Assembly: GCA_032158295.1 (NCBI GenBank)
Contig: CM063244.1
Coordinates: 28,894,241 to 28,958,240, forward strand
Origin: Pycnopodia helianthoides
Taxonomy: Eukaryota > Echinodermata > Asteroidea > Forcipulatida > Asteriidae
Length of the DNA: 64,000 nucleotides
Direction of reading: 5' to 3'
Shown: in pieces, positions 9,813-19,959 of the stretch
Layout of the letters: each line of letters opens with the position of its first letter
Numbering within the stretch: position 1 is the stretch's first letter
Made by a program: the position numbers and the translations under genes
The notes under the pieces: generated by a model
Told to the model about the DNA's origin: nothing
What the model saw: the letters and a program-made list of their open reading frames with translations, nothing else
Database searches by the model: none

Positions 9813-12800
9813 GTGAATAGAGACAGTTTGAATCCTTTTTTTCCCAAAGAATTTGGGAAAGTACTGAGTGTACAATCCTCAAAGTCATTGTAAAGGTCAT
9901 TGTATATATAGCTTTATTGTTTTTATTCTCCTTTGGTTTAAAAAGAAGAGGGCTTACAAATAGTTTGCATTATCATATCTTGTGTGTATGTACACATGTA
10001 CGTGTTGTGATTGTGCCCACCTATAGTGTGGTGAACAGCAGTAGGGCCTACAATCAGTCAGATTGCGTCAAAGGGTGCACAATAGGCAGAAATTCGTGCT
10101 TGGAGCCTCATTAACAAAATGTATACCCACACCTTTTTCTGTAAATCAAAGATTTGAAGGTCATGGCTTCATGGATTGTTAACAAAAAATTGTCACATTT
10201 TGTGCCTGGGAGTGTGGACTGTTCCATGTATTTGCACTGACTGGTTCTGAGCTTATGAATGAGTGTATGGGGGGCTTGGGTGTGTAATTGTAAAGTAGGG
10301 AGCACCACACTACATTGTAAATAGAAAAAAGACTCCCAACATGATCCACAAAGTCATTGTAAAGGTCTCAGGGCAAAGACTATTGGTCCTTAAGGGACAC
10401 TAAGTTTTTCCATTTGACCAGAGCAGGCCTGGAATTTTATCTTTGAGAGGGCAAGGCCATTTTCATTTGGAAAATCTTAAAGTTTACAGGAAACTTTTGA
10501 AGGGGCACCAAGGCCAAGACCAGGGCAACATAGGCCATGGCCTCTATGGCTTCTGTTACTTCCAGGTCTGCACAGTAAATATTTGGTCATAAGGAAGTAT
10601 AATTTCATGGGAAAAGTCATTTAAAACATTGGATGTAAATATAAATTGTTATAAATAGCTTGACATCAGATGACCACTCTTAATATTTATAACATTTGTA
10701 TCTATTTATGTTACCCTTGTGAGAGACATATTGACTTATTGACATATTGACTTTGGTCAGCAGTTTTGTGAGCTCTTATGGTGTGGACCTTTTGTCAGGA
10801 ATTTGGGTAAGGTTCTGCATATTAGAAATTTTATAAAATATCATATTATGGAGGGTAATTTCTATTTCTGGACAGTCCAATGACTAGGAAAGGTTGAACA
10901 AGCTTAACTTGCAGAAGTGTAAGACAAAGTTTTAGAAAGTTGTTATAATTGCAAACACCAAACAGATCATATAGTGTTTGTTCCTTATCTTCAATCATAT
11001 TTGGAGGCAAAAGTGGGGAGGTGTGCAAGAGGGTGGGCGAAATAGTTCTGGGCTCATGCGGACCTTCCCCTCACACACCCACACACACTCACATGTTTGT
11101 GAATCCCGTAAATCAAAGACTTCTCTTTGTTCTACCATTGTTTGCACTTGGTCTTTTAGCAACGTCTCCATTGGTTTTGTACACAAAAGCGGAGCAAGAA
11201 TGTCCTCACTCTGTCAAAACACCGGATCCCTTTTGTTAAAGTCCTCTTTCAACGGTTAGACATGCTCACACACACATTTTGCCAACAAGGTGAACCGAGG
11301 ACTTCTCCATGTCCTCCCATTGTTTAGACTTTTTTTTTTGCAACGTCCCAAATTGCTCTGTGCACAGAAGCAAACAGAGAATGTCCTCACTCTGTCAAAT
11401 CTGTCAAAACACCCGGTTTGTCTGATGCTCTTGGCCTTTGAAGGGTTGCAGTTAATTCTCAAATTCAGACAAAGCCCCCCCCCTCCAAATAGAAAGGAAT
11501 AATAGTAATGATAATTAAAGAAAAAATGTATTTAACACAGATAGTAGAATTGAGTGTTACTTACCAGCTAAAGACCTGATGATGCTAGCGTTGTGCAGAC
11601 TACAGAGCTGACTTAAACATCGTGAAACTTCACACATGAAAGCTGAAATATGGTAGAAAAGTTGAACTTTTCAGGTTTCACTATTTCAAATATTTGAAAA
11701 AGTGAAAGGCCTTATATTGAGAAATGTTAGGAAACTGCCCTGGTGGTAATAATCACCATTACATAGGAAAGAAATCAACCAAGGTTTATCCTCCAAGCTA
11801 GGAACTAACATGGCCCAGATGTGGCTTGTTAGCTTAAGTTTAGGGAGTGTTATGAATTGTGATACATAATTCCATGTTTCCCCAGGGGCTGCATGGACCA
11901 TGTGATTCAAAACGACCAATCATGTTCAACAGCTTGGGCAGAGCTTTCCAGTAGTTGAGTTTCTTTTATTAACTCTTTTCTCATTCATTATTGGTACTTT
12001 CTACAACATTTGAATGACTATGAAAACGTTTGTATTTGACCTTTGACTGTTGAGCAGAGCTGAATGCCAAGGTGCAGTCATGCAAGGAATCTGCATACAC
12101 TGGCCATGCTGCTGCCCACAGCAATAATAATAATACCAGCGCGAACCAGCAACGACCAGCTTGTACACAGCTATAGCGGGCAGCCGCTAGCTGGCACGCC
12201 AGTGACATACTAGTCTTTATTAATCAAGTCGTTCTTGTATGTTAAAATGTGTAGATAAAATGTTTTGAAATTTCTGCCTGAGAGAATTAACCTGAGGGAG
12301 GTGGCTCTATACTTTACCATAAGAAACCACTTGCAAATAGTGCAAGTGCTAGAAGTCCCTTTTAACAAAAAAATTAAATTGAAAAATTGCCATAATTTTT
12401 TTCCAAAACCTTGTGGGAGGTAAAAAAGTTATATATAAATGTAGCCCTATATGTAAGCTTTATAGTGGTGTATAATGTTAACAGGTTTATGAGAAGTAAA
12501 CCAGCCGTTTGAATGAAAACTATGAGCACATGATGCAAAATTCTCAAAAAAGGGTCGAATTTAAAGGGTTAAAGGTACAATACATAATCAGCGTTGTGAA
12601 GACTGCAGAGCTACCTTACCCCTATCAGGACTGGGCTATGGGGGGGGGGACTTACAGGGGTGGGGGGGGGGGGTAGACATATTGCGCCCTTTTTCTAATT
12701 TTTAAAATTTCTTTTGCAATTTTTATGAAACCTGCCAGGTATTTCAAAGGTTCAATACATGGAAGATTGTATTTGATAGGTAAAACAGAAAACGTTTCTA

Positions 12801-13985
12801 CTTTGGATTGTTTTATAAACTTTTCCAGAAACTCCTATACAAGGTTTTTTAAAGGTACAATACAAGGAAGATTGTAATCCAGCCTTGCAGTTCAAGTCAT
12901 TTAAAATATAGATATATTCAGTTTAAGGAGGGGCGGGGCAGAGAACTAACCTGGGGAGGTGGCTTTATACTCCACCATAAAAAACCACTTGCAAGAAGTG
13001 TTGATTACTTTAGTTGAGTTGATTATTTCCGTTTCCGGTTGCTTACTTGATGAATGCACCAAAATGTGTTTTAATTGCAAACACCAAAGAGAGCCTAGCT
13101 TTCCTTTTCTTTGGTCGCATTTGGTGCAAAAGGGGGTGGGGTGCAAGAGGATATTGGTGCAAGGTTCTGAGCTTCCCAAGCTTTCTGAGTTTCCCAATTG
13201 CCCCCTTGGGAGCTGCATGGATCATTGTGATATGCAAAACGACCAACAGTTTGAATAGGTTGGGGTTGAGTTTCTTTTATTTTATGTCGTTTGAACTTTC
13301 CATAAACATTTTGAATGACTATGAAAGAAACAGAATGACTTTGAATGACAAAAACTCATGCTCGGAGCCTCATTAAAAAAATATAAACCCACAACTTCTT
13401 CTTTAAATCAAAGATTTGAAGGTCATGGCTTCTGTGGTTGTTGAAAATTTGCCAAATGTTGTGCCCCTGGCCTGGGGTTGTTGACTTTGTGGAGCATTTG
13501 GGGGTACATCCATCATTTCTTAAAATTACTCTCTTTCTCACCCAGTGAAGTAACATTGAATAAATCATGAGTTTGTTGTTGAGGGAGTTCCAAGAGAGCA
13601 TTATTTAAACCAAGGGGTAGAATACATAAATGGGGCTGCAACAGACCTGTATACTTTCAGTTGATTTATTATTTATTAATAACAAACTTTGATATGGCAT
13701 AATGGTCAAGGCAGTTATGGCACACATCTTAAAACTTTTGTTGAAATTTAAACATTCTAGTTTCATCACTGGTTGGAATGTGTCCGGTTATTGTCACACT
13801 GGATTTTATTTTTGTATGAAGTTCTGAATAATTTCTACTTGGATAAAGAGTACCTGTCATTGAATCTTTCTGCCCTTGATGTGTCTATTAAAACAAATCC
13901 CTTATTCCTCAAAGGAATCTCAACAAGGAGCACTCTTATTGCCTTTGACTAGTTCTAAGAATTTTGCATTGAATACAGAAAAATT

Positions 13986-14057
13986 TACCAAAGTGGGATT
14001 TGATCCAGTGACCTCTGAATTAATGTGCTGGCACTCTACCAACTGAGCTATCTAGCC
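13986..14057 (-). repeat. tRNA-like unit, copy 5 (degenerate)
   Basis: This matches the 5051-5123 unit with many substitutions (box A TAGCTCAGTTGG kept, box B changed to GGATCAAATCCC). Unit flanks such as CCAGTCAGTTTCCCTTGTGG are present at 14105-14125. Confidence 0.65.
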
Positions 14058-14549
14058 CTATATGTTGGCGGTCTACCTCCAATCCAAAATTACTCAAAAT
14101 TTACCCAGTCAGTTTCCCTTGTGGTTTATTACTTAATTCGAACAACTTACTTGAATTATGACAGAAGAAGATGGCTTGAAACACAGCATCCAATCTGTAA
14201 AATGAGTAGGATATTCAAGCATTGATCTGTTGGACTATTACACAGTGACATTCCCTACCTGTTACTGGTGTATGTCTGACTATGAACATTGCTAATGTGG
14301 AAATACCAAATTCTATATTTAAGTCTTTGTGTTGTGTGAATGTGGTGTAGTGTGCTTGAATAACTTTGAATAAACTGTTCGGATTCAAACTAGGCAGGTT
14401 ATTCTTCTGATAAATATCAATACTGTACTGTTTTGTTATGGTCCAGGTCTTACATGTATTTGCACTGGCTTGTTTTATACTTAACAATGAGTGTATGGGG
14501 CTTGGGTGTGTAATAGGTGTTTAAAACGGTGCACCACACTACATAGAAA

Positions 14550-15209
14550 GTAAAGTCAATACATTAGTAGAGTCTATTTGTCTATCTTTTACTGCATGTG
14601 TAGGTCAATTGTGATTGCCCAACTGTGAGTTTTGGCAAAAATATGGGTGCCCTCCACTGCATAAAATATTAATGACAATTGGACATTTAATAAAACATAG
14701 CTATTAAGGTACAAAATTTATTTATAAATTGTTTTATTAAAAAAGGGCAGATTTATGCAAACCCATTTATATATTGCGATACTCAATGTCGCCCATACAA
14801 AATAGTTGTTAGTGTTTGTAAATAAGAGAAAGGTTTAATATTCATCCTACTTGCTATGATTGTTACCCCAAACCCTGTTAAAATGATAGTCACATCTATG
14901 TAGTTTTGTTGTTTTTTGTCTGAATAATGCAGAGCAACAAAAATCGAAGCATTAAAAAATTTGTCATGTTTAAAATATTTGTCTGAGCTGATTATTCTTT
15001 GCAATTGTTTTGTTTCCTTTGCAGCCCCTGTGTGTTGACGGTGGAGAGTGTTCAATATCAAAACAAAGAAGAAATCTAGTGACTGGGGTGAGTAAGCAAG
15101 GATCTAGTTTGTACAAGCCCCCCCCCCCCCCAATGTTTTTACTCTTCCATGTTACACTATGGCAAAACTGGCCAGATACTTCAAAGAGGCAACGGAGGCA
15201 ACCACCTCC
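14550..15209. other. Non-coding stretch
   Basis: AT-rich sequence with no supported exon. A poly-C run of 12 lies at 15120-15131. A TTTGCAG acceptor-like site near 15018 is followed by sequence that does not match the IDH3B gene fragment downstream. Confidence 0.4.
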
Positions 15210-15533
15210 ATGCCCCTGGTCATTGCCTTCATTCCCCTGGTCATTGCCTTCATGCCCCTGGTCATTGCCTTCATGCCCCTGGTTATTGCCTTCATGCCCC
15301 AGGTCATTGCCTTCATGCCCCAGGTCATTGCCTTCATGCCCCTGGTCATTGCCTTCATGCCCCTGGTCATTGCCTTCATGCCCCTGGTCATTGCCTTCAT
15401 GCCCCTGGTCATTGTCTTCACGCCCTGGTCAATCACATCCATGCCCTTGGTCATTGCCTTCATGCCCTTGGTCATTGCCTTGGTGCCCCTGGTCATTGCC
15501 TTGGTGCCCCTGGTCATTGCCTACATGCCCCTT
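15210..15533 (+). repeat. 21-bp minisatellite, about 15 copies
   Basis: The unit is close to ATGCCCCTGGTCATTGCCTT plus C. Copies vary by C/T and G/A changes, and one copy near 15420 has lost a base. Because 21 is a multiple of three, most frames stay open and give artificial heptad-repeat ORFs (for example HAPGHCL). These are by-products of the repeat, not evidence of a protein. Confidence 0.95.
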
Positions 15534-15942
15534 AAAATAAGGCATGTATTTCAACTGATAAGCTGATTTCCTTGCCTTAAGTTTCTCAGCTGTGCCATTG
15601 AAAGTTTTAAAAAACACGGTTCAACTCTTTGCTGCATGTGCCTTGCACTTTCCTCGTTTTTTTACAAGCTGTTGTTGCATGCACGTAAATTTTGTGTAAG
15701 AATTATATTTTAAAAAGTGCTAAACGGCTCGGCCATGACACGCTATAAGAAGATAGAACAGTCAAGATAAATTGGTCTTCCCTTTCAGAGCTTTAATATT
15801 TTACCAGTTTATGACCCTTTTCAAAACTTTGGCTCTGGCTTAGGCTTCATCTGCTTAACTGATGGAACCTAAGTCTAAGTATGACAATTCATTATTACTG
15901 TACTGTTTCACCTCATTGTGAATGAATCTAATCTATCCACAG

Positions 15943-16122
15943 ACAAGCTGAGACAACAGTTGACTTTGAAGAGTTGATGCTTAGCAGGGATAGAGAGGCA
16001 GTGGAAGAAGGGGTAGAGGACGCCCTCGTGGCCATCAAGAGGAACGGAACAGCACTCAAGGGTAACATTTACACCCATGTCATTCACCTGGCTGTCTGTA
16101 AGTCAAGCAATGTCAGACTGAG
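15943..16122 (+). pseudogene. IDH3B: NAD-isocitrate dehydrogenase beta-like exon
   Basis: After a good acceptor (CTATCCACAG), 180 bases encode QAETTVDFEELM..., then a DALVAIKRNGTALKG segment and end at RLR before GTAAGT. This matches the mitochondrial NAD-dependent isocitrate dehydrogenase beta-type subunit just upstream of its substrate-binding region (VDF..., MKEN..A..GKI, DMRLR in vertebrates). The exon itself is open. The expected next exon (ending TEGEYSSLEHE) is not found between here and 17965, and the following exon is frameshifted, so this looks like part of a decayed gene copy. Confidence 0.75.
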
Positions 16123-16129
16123 GTAAGTC

Positions 16130-16430
16130 TCAAGCTCGATCATTCATCATTAGGGTGGCTTGGGTGGCTAGTGCTAGTTGTTCAATTCCCAGTTGTAGTG
16201 CCATATGAGAGTAGAGTTGTGCGTTGGTTCTCTCCTATGTCACAAGGGTTTTACTCCTGGCCCTCTGGTTTCCTCCCTCTGGAAAAATCAAACACTTTTG
16301 ATCTCTAGCTGTGCTCTGTGGTCATAAATGGGTCAGTGTGGCTGGCTGCCAAAGGTGCCCTTGCATGCTTGTGGCTCAAACAAACAGTCGCGTTCTTTGC
16401 ATCCCAAATTATTATAAGTTATTATTCATA
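16130..16430 (+). repeat. SINE-like repeat between the duplicated exon copies
   Basis: A tRNA-like box B (GTTGTTCAATTCCC) is followed by a body with GGTTTCCTCCCTCTGG and CAGTGTGGCTGGCTGCC, typical of a SINE. It lies between the two copies of the IDH3B exon, near where the duplication may have formed. Confidence 0.5.
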
Positions 16431-16433
16431 AAT

Positions 16434-16585
16434 AACTGACGGAACTAAGTCCAAGTATGACAATTCATTATTACTGTACTGTTTGACCTCATTTTGAATG
16501 AATCTAATCTATCCACAGACAAGCTGGGACAACAGTTGACTTTAAAGAGTTAATAGTTAGCGCGGATAGAGGAGCGGAGTCAGAC
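16434..16585 (+). pseudogene. Truncated tandem copy of the IDH3B exon start
   Basis: About 85 bp of intron plus acceptor (15858-15942) are repeated at 16434-16518 with few changes, followed by about 65 bp of exon coding QAGTTVDFKELIVSADRG. Similarity then stops. The downstream frame stays open only to a TAG near 16696 and encodes nothing IDH-like. Confidence 0.75.
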
Positions 16586-17599
16586 AATTTGGTAAAAACA
16601 GAATCAAGAAGTCATCATGAGGGGGCGTCTCAAAAGTTGGCTATGTTCTTATCCCGAAAGAACATTCATGTAGACAATGATACGCCCACAAGCTAGAATG
16701 CTCTGAATGCCAAACTACAGTGACATTTCTACACAAAGGATGTACCCGTTGGCGTTTTGAAGGTTCTGCAGTCCAGCGGATCGATCTATGTACGCCTGCT
16801 GGAATTCTTAACAGATCAAATCAGAACGTTTGAGATGCTCCCTTAAGGGGCTGTTCACAATTAATAATATTTTCAAGAACGAACAACCCATATGCCAGGG
16901 GGATGGAGGTCTTCCTGTACCCTTTCTAAAATCAAATAATGTGTTGACTTTGTGAATTTATATTATGCCAGTAAACGATGGCTAAACTCAAAGTAAGATC
17001 GTTGATTTGTACAAATCGTTGCGGATTAGAATCGAGTGCCAGGCATCATATTGCATGATTCCCATCATGCCCATGTAGGAATCAACAGCGGAACTACTGG
17101 AAGTCAGTCATTTTATGGGATAGTCGTATTTTCCCTTCCTCAGCTGGGCCCATTTTATTACTGCGTACCATGGCATTTTGTTCTAATGAAAATAACTTGA
17201 CAGAATTCAACACTTTCTTTCGTACACTTTTATGTTCGGGGAGGGGGCCCTGATAAAGCATGCGGTTTGTACGCTTCTAAAAATGTTTTTTTTAATTGTG
17301 GATGATCCACTGGGAGCCTGGCTGGTAGAGCAAAATGCACTACCTTCCCATCTGTCATCAGAGTTGTGAGAAACTAGTGTAAAACTCCACCACTGTTTTA
17401 AAACATTGGATTTCAGCAGTCAAAATTAATCAAAATTAGTTGTGTTGCTCATTTATCTGGGTCCCAGTAGTGGCACTTATGTCCTTAATCAAGACACTTG
17501 AACATAATTGCTTTGTCCTTCAGACTGGGACGACCCTTGTGTTGTGTAATGCATTGATAAGAACCCAGCAGTATACTAGGTGTTTCTAGCATGTTTGGC

Positions 17600-17720
17600 T
17601 GCAGATTGGAAAAAAGAGCAAAACTTAAACCAACGTGATCAGGCAGGGACTAGAAACCCAATCCACATCCGAGATGTTAGTCAAACCCGGGTCCACAGGG
17701 AGAGGTGAAAAGCAGGGCAA
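17600..17720 (-). repeat. SINE fragment, minus strand
   Basis: Read on the minus strand, GACCCGGGTTTGACTAAC (box B) is followed by GTGGATTGGGTTTCTAGTCC and CTGCCTGATCACGTTGG, the same core as the SINEs at 32394, 38786 and 40413. Confidence 0.65.
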
Positions 17721-17739
17721 GATACCACCAAGCCAACCT

Positions 17740-17862
17740 GGGCCCCCTCTTCATGGTTCTGCTTACCGTGGAATTTGGCGCTTACTTCCTGCTGCAGCCC
17801 GTAGAAACATGCAGGTTACAGGGTGCAGAATGCTCTGGTAATCAGGGCCTGAAATTTGGCCC
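17740..17862. mobile_element. GGGCCC-ended MITE, short copy
   Basis: The left end (GGGCC...TTCATGGTTCTGCTTACC) and right end (GGTAATC..TGAAATTTGGCCC) are inverted versions of each other and match the element at 62231. It lies between two arms of a perfect 34-bp inverted repeat (17630-17663 and 17864-17897). Confidence 0.65.
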
Positions 17863-17964
17863 TGATTGGGTTTCTAGTCCCTGCCTGATCACGTTGGTTT
17901 CACATCACTCAATCACATGTTTAATAAAAGATAACATTGTAACTTGAATTATTTGTTTTTACAG

Positions 17965-18093
17965 AGTGTTGATGGTGTCGTTGAAAGCCTGAAGATCATT
18001 ACAGCAGATCGCTCCAAGCGCAAAGTATGAATTCGACTTTGCAACACGGCACAACCGAAGCAAAGTCACCGCAATACACAGGGCAAATATAAT
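17965..18093 (+). pseudogene. IDH3B: Frameshifted IDH3B exon
   Basis: After TTTTTACAG the sequence encodes SVDGVVESLKIITADRSKR, then changes frame and continues EFDFATRHNRSKVTAIHRAN followed by IM, ending at a GTAAGA donor. Both halves match adjacent residues of the beta subunit (ESA.GVIE.LKI.T..KS.RIAKFAF...KVTAVHKANIM). A single-frame reading hits TGA, so one base has been lost or gained. Together with the missing neighbouring exons this argues for a pseudogene, unless the base is an assembly error. Confidence 0.78.
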
Positions 18094-18099
18094 GTAAGA

Positions 18100-19330
18100 C
18101 ATTCTATAGAGAAATCCATTGCTGATGCCCTGTACTAGTGTTTTCCACCATTACTGGAATGCAAATATGACCAGCGTTTATTTTTGTAAATGCCCCAGGG
18201 GCGTTTTCAATCAATGATTTTGACTCAACTATACAAACCAACAGGGCGACGCAGCAGCAGAAAAAGCGTCCTAGTAACAGCAGAATACATTGGTACATGA
18301 GGTATGAAATTGAACTAAAATGCATTGGTCTAACAAATACTTGATTTTGTTTTCTCGTCAAGTGGACCAACATGCGTAGTTTCCTTTCTTTTTTTCTTTT
18401 TTTTTAAACATTGCCAGTTCATTTACCAGGCTAAACTGAGGAGCGGATTTTTCTTTTTTCTGGAAATTTTGAGCCACAGTTAAATGAAAAACACTGGACA
18501 ATTGATATTCATGTCTAAGGAAGTTTCCATTCATATTTAATTATCAAGTTGCATGTCTGCTTACCCTTTTACCTTCCATAACATATGGAATAATATTGCT
18601 TTGTCTCTTTGCAGTCTTAAAACCTCATTACTGATTTGTCAAATACTGAAATAATATTGAATTGTCTCTTTGCAATCTTGAAACCTAATTACTGATTTGT
18701 TAAATACTGGTTTAATGCTTCCTTTATTGCTTCTGATAAACATAGTCTGCTGTGTTTGTAACATTGCATATCAAACTAATGATATGAAAACTGTATTTTC
18801 CCTACTATTGATGCTTTACATTATTGAATCACATTGTATTTTTGTTGTAACTGCATATCTTAACATTTAAAATGTATTAACTTGTTGTTATGTGCATATT
18901 GATCTGTGCCTCTGATAAGGTCTGGTTTGGTTCAAAAGCTAAGACCACCTTCCTATCTTAGTTTCATTTACAATGTTTGTGTAGAACACTTTTCTTCCTC
19001 ATGAAAACATTACGTGACAATTCATTGTATTCATCGTTTTAGTGTTTATTTAGAATTGAAATAAATTACCATGTGTTGATTTTGTATTTCCATTTTGTTA
19101 ATCTTGAGAAATGTTAGAGATGACTTTGATAGGTTGTCAGTGTATTGTAAAAGGTTTTAATGTAATGATCATTATGAAGCCTAATTCTGCTAAGTTAATA
19201 ACATTTAAAATTTGACTTTAAGAACTTTATCTCCAAAAAGTTTAAACTGTTATTTCATTTGGAAATTCTTTCTTGTCCCATCCTCCATTTTAAAACATCA
19301 ATTATTGAATTAATGTATTTTTCATTTCAG
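18100..19330. other. Non-coding stretch
   Basis: I looked for the next IDH3B exon (KLGDG...) and found none. The sequence is AT-rich with a short imperfect repeat at 18590-18650 and 18645-18710 (AATATTG.TTTGTCTCTTTGCA, ACTGATTTGT.AAATACTG). Confidence 0.5.
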
Positions 19331-19444
19331 GATGGTACCCTAGACTGTGATGTTGAAGATTGCCTGGATCATCCTTATAGTCAGCTTCAGCTCACAGTCA
19401 AGGTATCAGATGAATGCTGCCCTCTATGTTTGGATCTCGATTGA
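19331..19444 (+). CDS. Terminal exon of a cysteine-rich VWC-like protein (partial gene)
   Basis: After the acceptor TTCATTTCAG, 37 codons and a TGA stop encode a short tail with CDVEDC, then DECCPLC near the end. The spacing C..C followed by ECCP.C is the C-terminal half of von Willebrand factor type C modules, which occur in extracellular proteins. The rest of the gene was not found in the window, so its identity is open. An AATAAA lies at 20075-20080. The 3' flank from about 19960 is similar to sequence at 54140 onward. It could also be a pseudo-exon, though the splice site, frame and stop are coherent. Confidence 0.55.
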   Translation, partial: DGTLDCDVEDCLDHPYSQLQLTVKVSDECCPLCLDLD

Positions 19445-19959
19445 TAATTGCACAAACTGTACCTGTAATGTAAACCCTTAATAGGTTTTTTTTTTTATTA
19501 AGGATAAAGAAATAACACTGGCTATTACATCGGTATTTCTTGTTCTTTATCCATAGGTTGCCATGTTGATATGTGAGTTATTATCAAAAAAATGTTGGTT
19601 TTTCTTACCACTTGTCTTCTAATTGATGGGCTGCATTATATATAATTCCTTTTTTAATTCTACGTGTTGAAAAGGGGTGATGAAATTCCACAACGACCAA
19701 TGTGACTTTGAATGGAAGCTATACATTATTTTATTGTTATTGGTGTGTGAAACGTGTTGATGTATCTATTAAATTAATCCTTTGGATGCAATCGCTATAG
19801 TTTGGAAACCCCATAAATTCTCGTCCTTAATCCTCCAGTTTCCATTTTGAAGCTCTTTAAATTTATAGACAGCCATAGCAAGGCAAGCTATTTGTGATAA
19901 GTCATCTATTTTTGGCATTTATATTATTTTATTCCCAGACATTTTAACAATTCCCCATT

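Larger units (their letters stand above)
9020..14550. repeat. Internally duplicated non-coding block
   Basis: Several segments recur in the same orientation. The segment at 9030-9310 (CTAGCTTTCCTTTTGTTCAG through CAAGCTTTCTGAGT and AGGTTGGGG) returns at 13040-13330, with partial copies at 10890-11060 and 11880-12020. The segment at 10095-10210 (GGAGCCTCATTAA, AAATCAAAGATTTGAAGGTC) returns at 13355-13470. The segment at 10228-10316 (GAGTGTATGGGG, GTGTGTAAT) returns at 14455-14545. Spacings differ by about 3.3 to 4.2 kb, so this is old, rearranged duplication. No coding exon was identified. Confidence 0.7.

Noticed and set aside
15018..15088. Additional IDH3B exon after TTTGCAG
   Set aside because: It has acceptor- and donor-like sites, but none of the three frames matches the beta subunit and two contain early stops.
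15210..15533. CRISPR-like array
   Set aside because: Units are directly tandem without unique spacers, and the window is eukaryotic.
15010..15617. Repetitive-protein genes on both strands (several overlapping ORFs of 60-176 codons)
   Set aside because: They are produced by a 21-bp minisatellite whose unit length is a multiple of three. There is no splice or promoter support.
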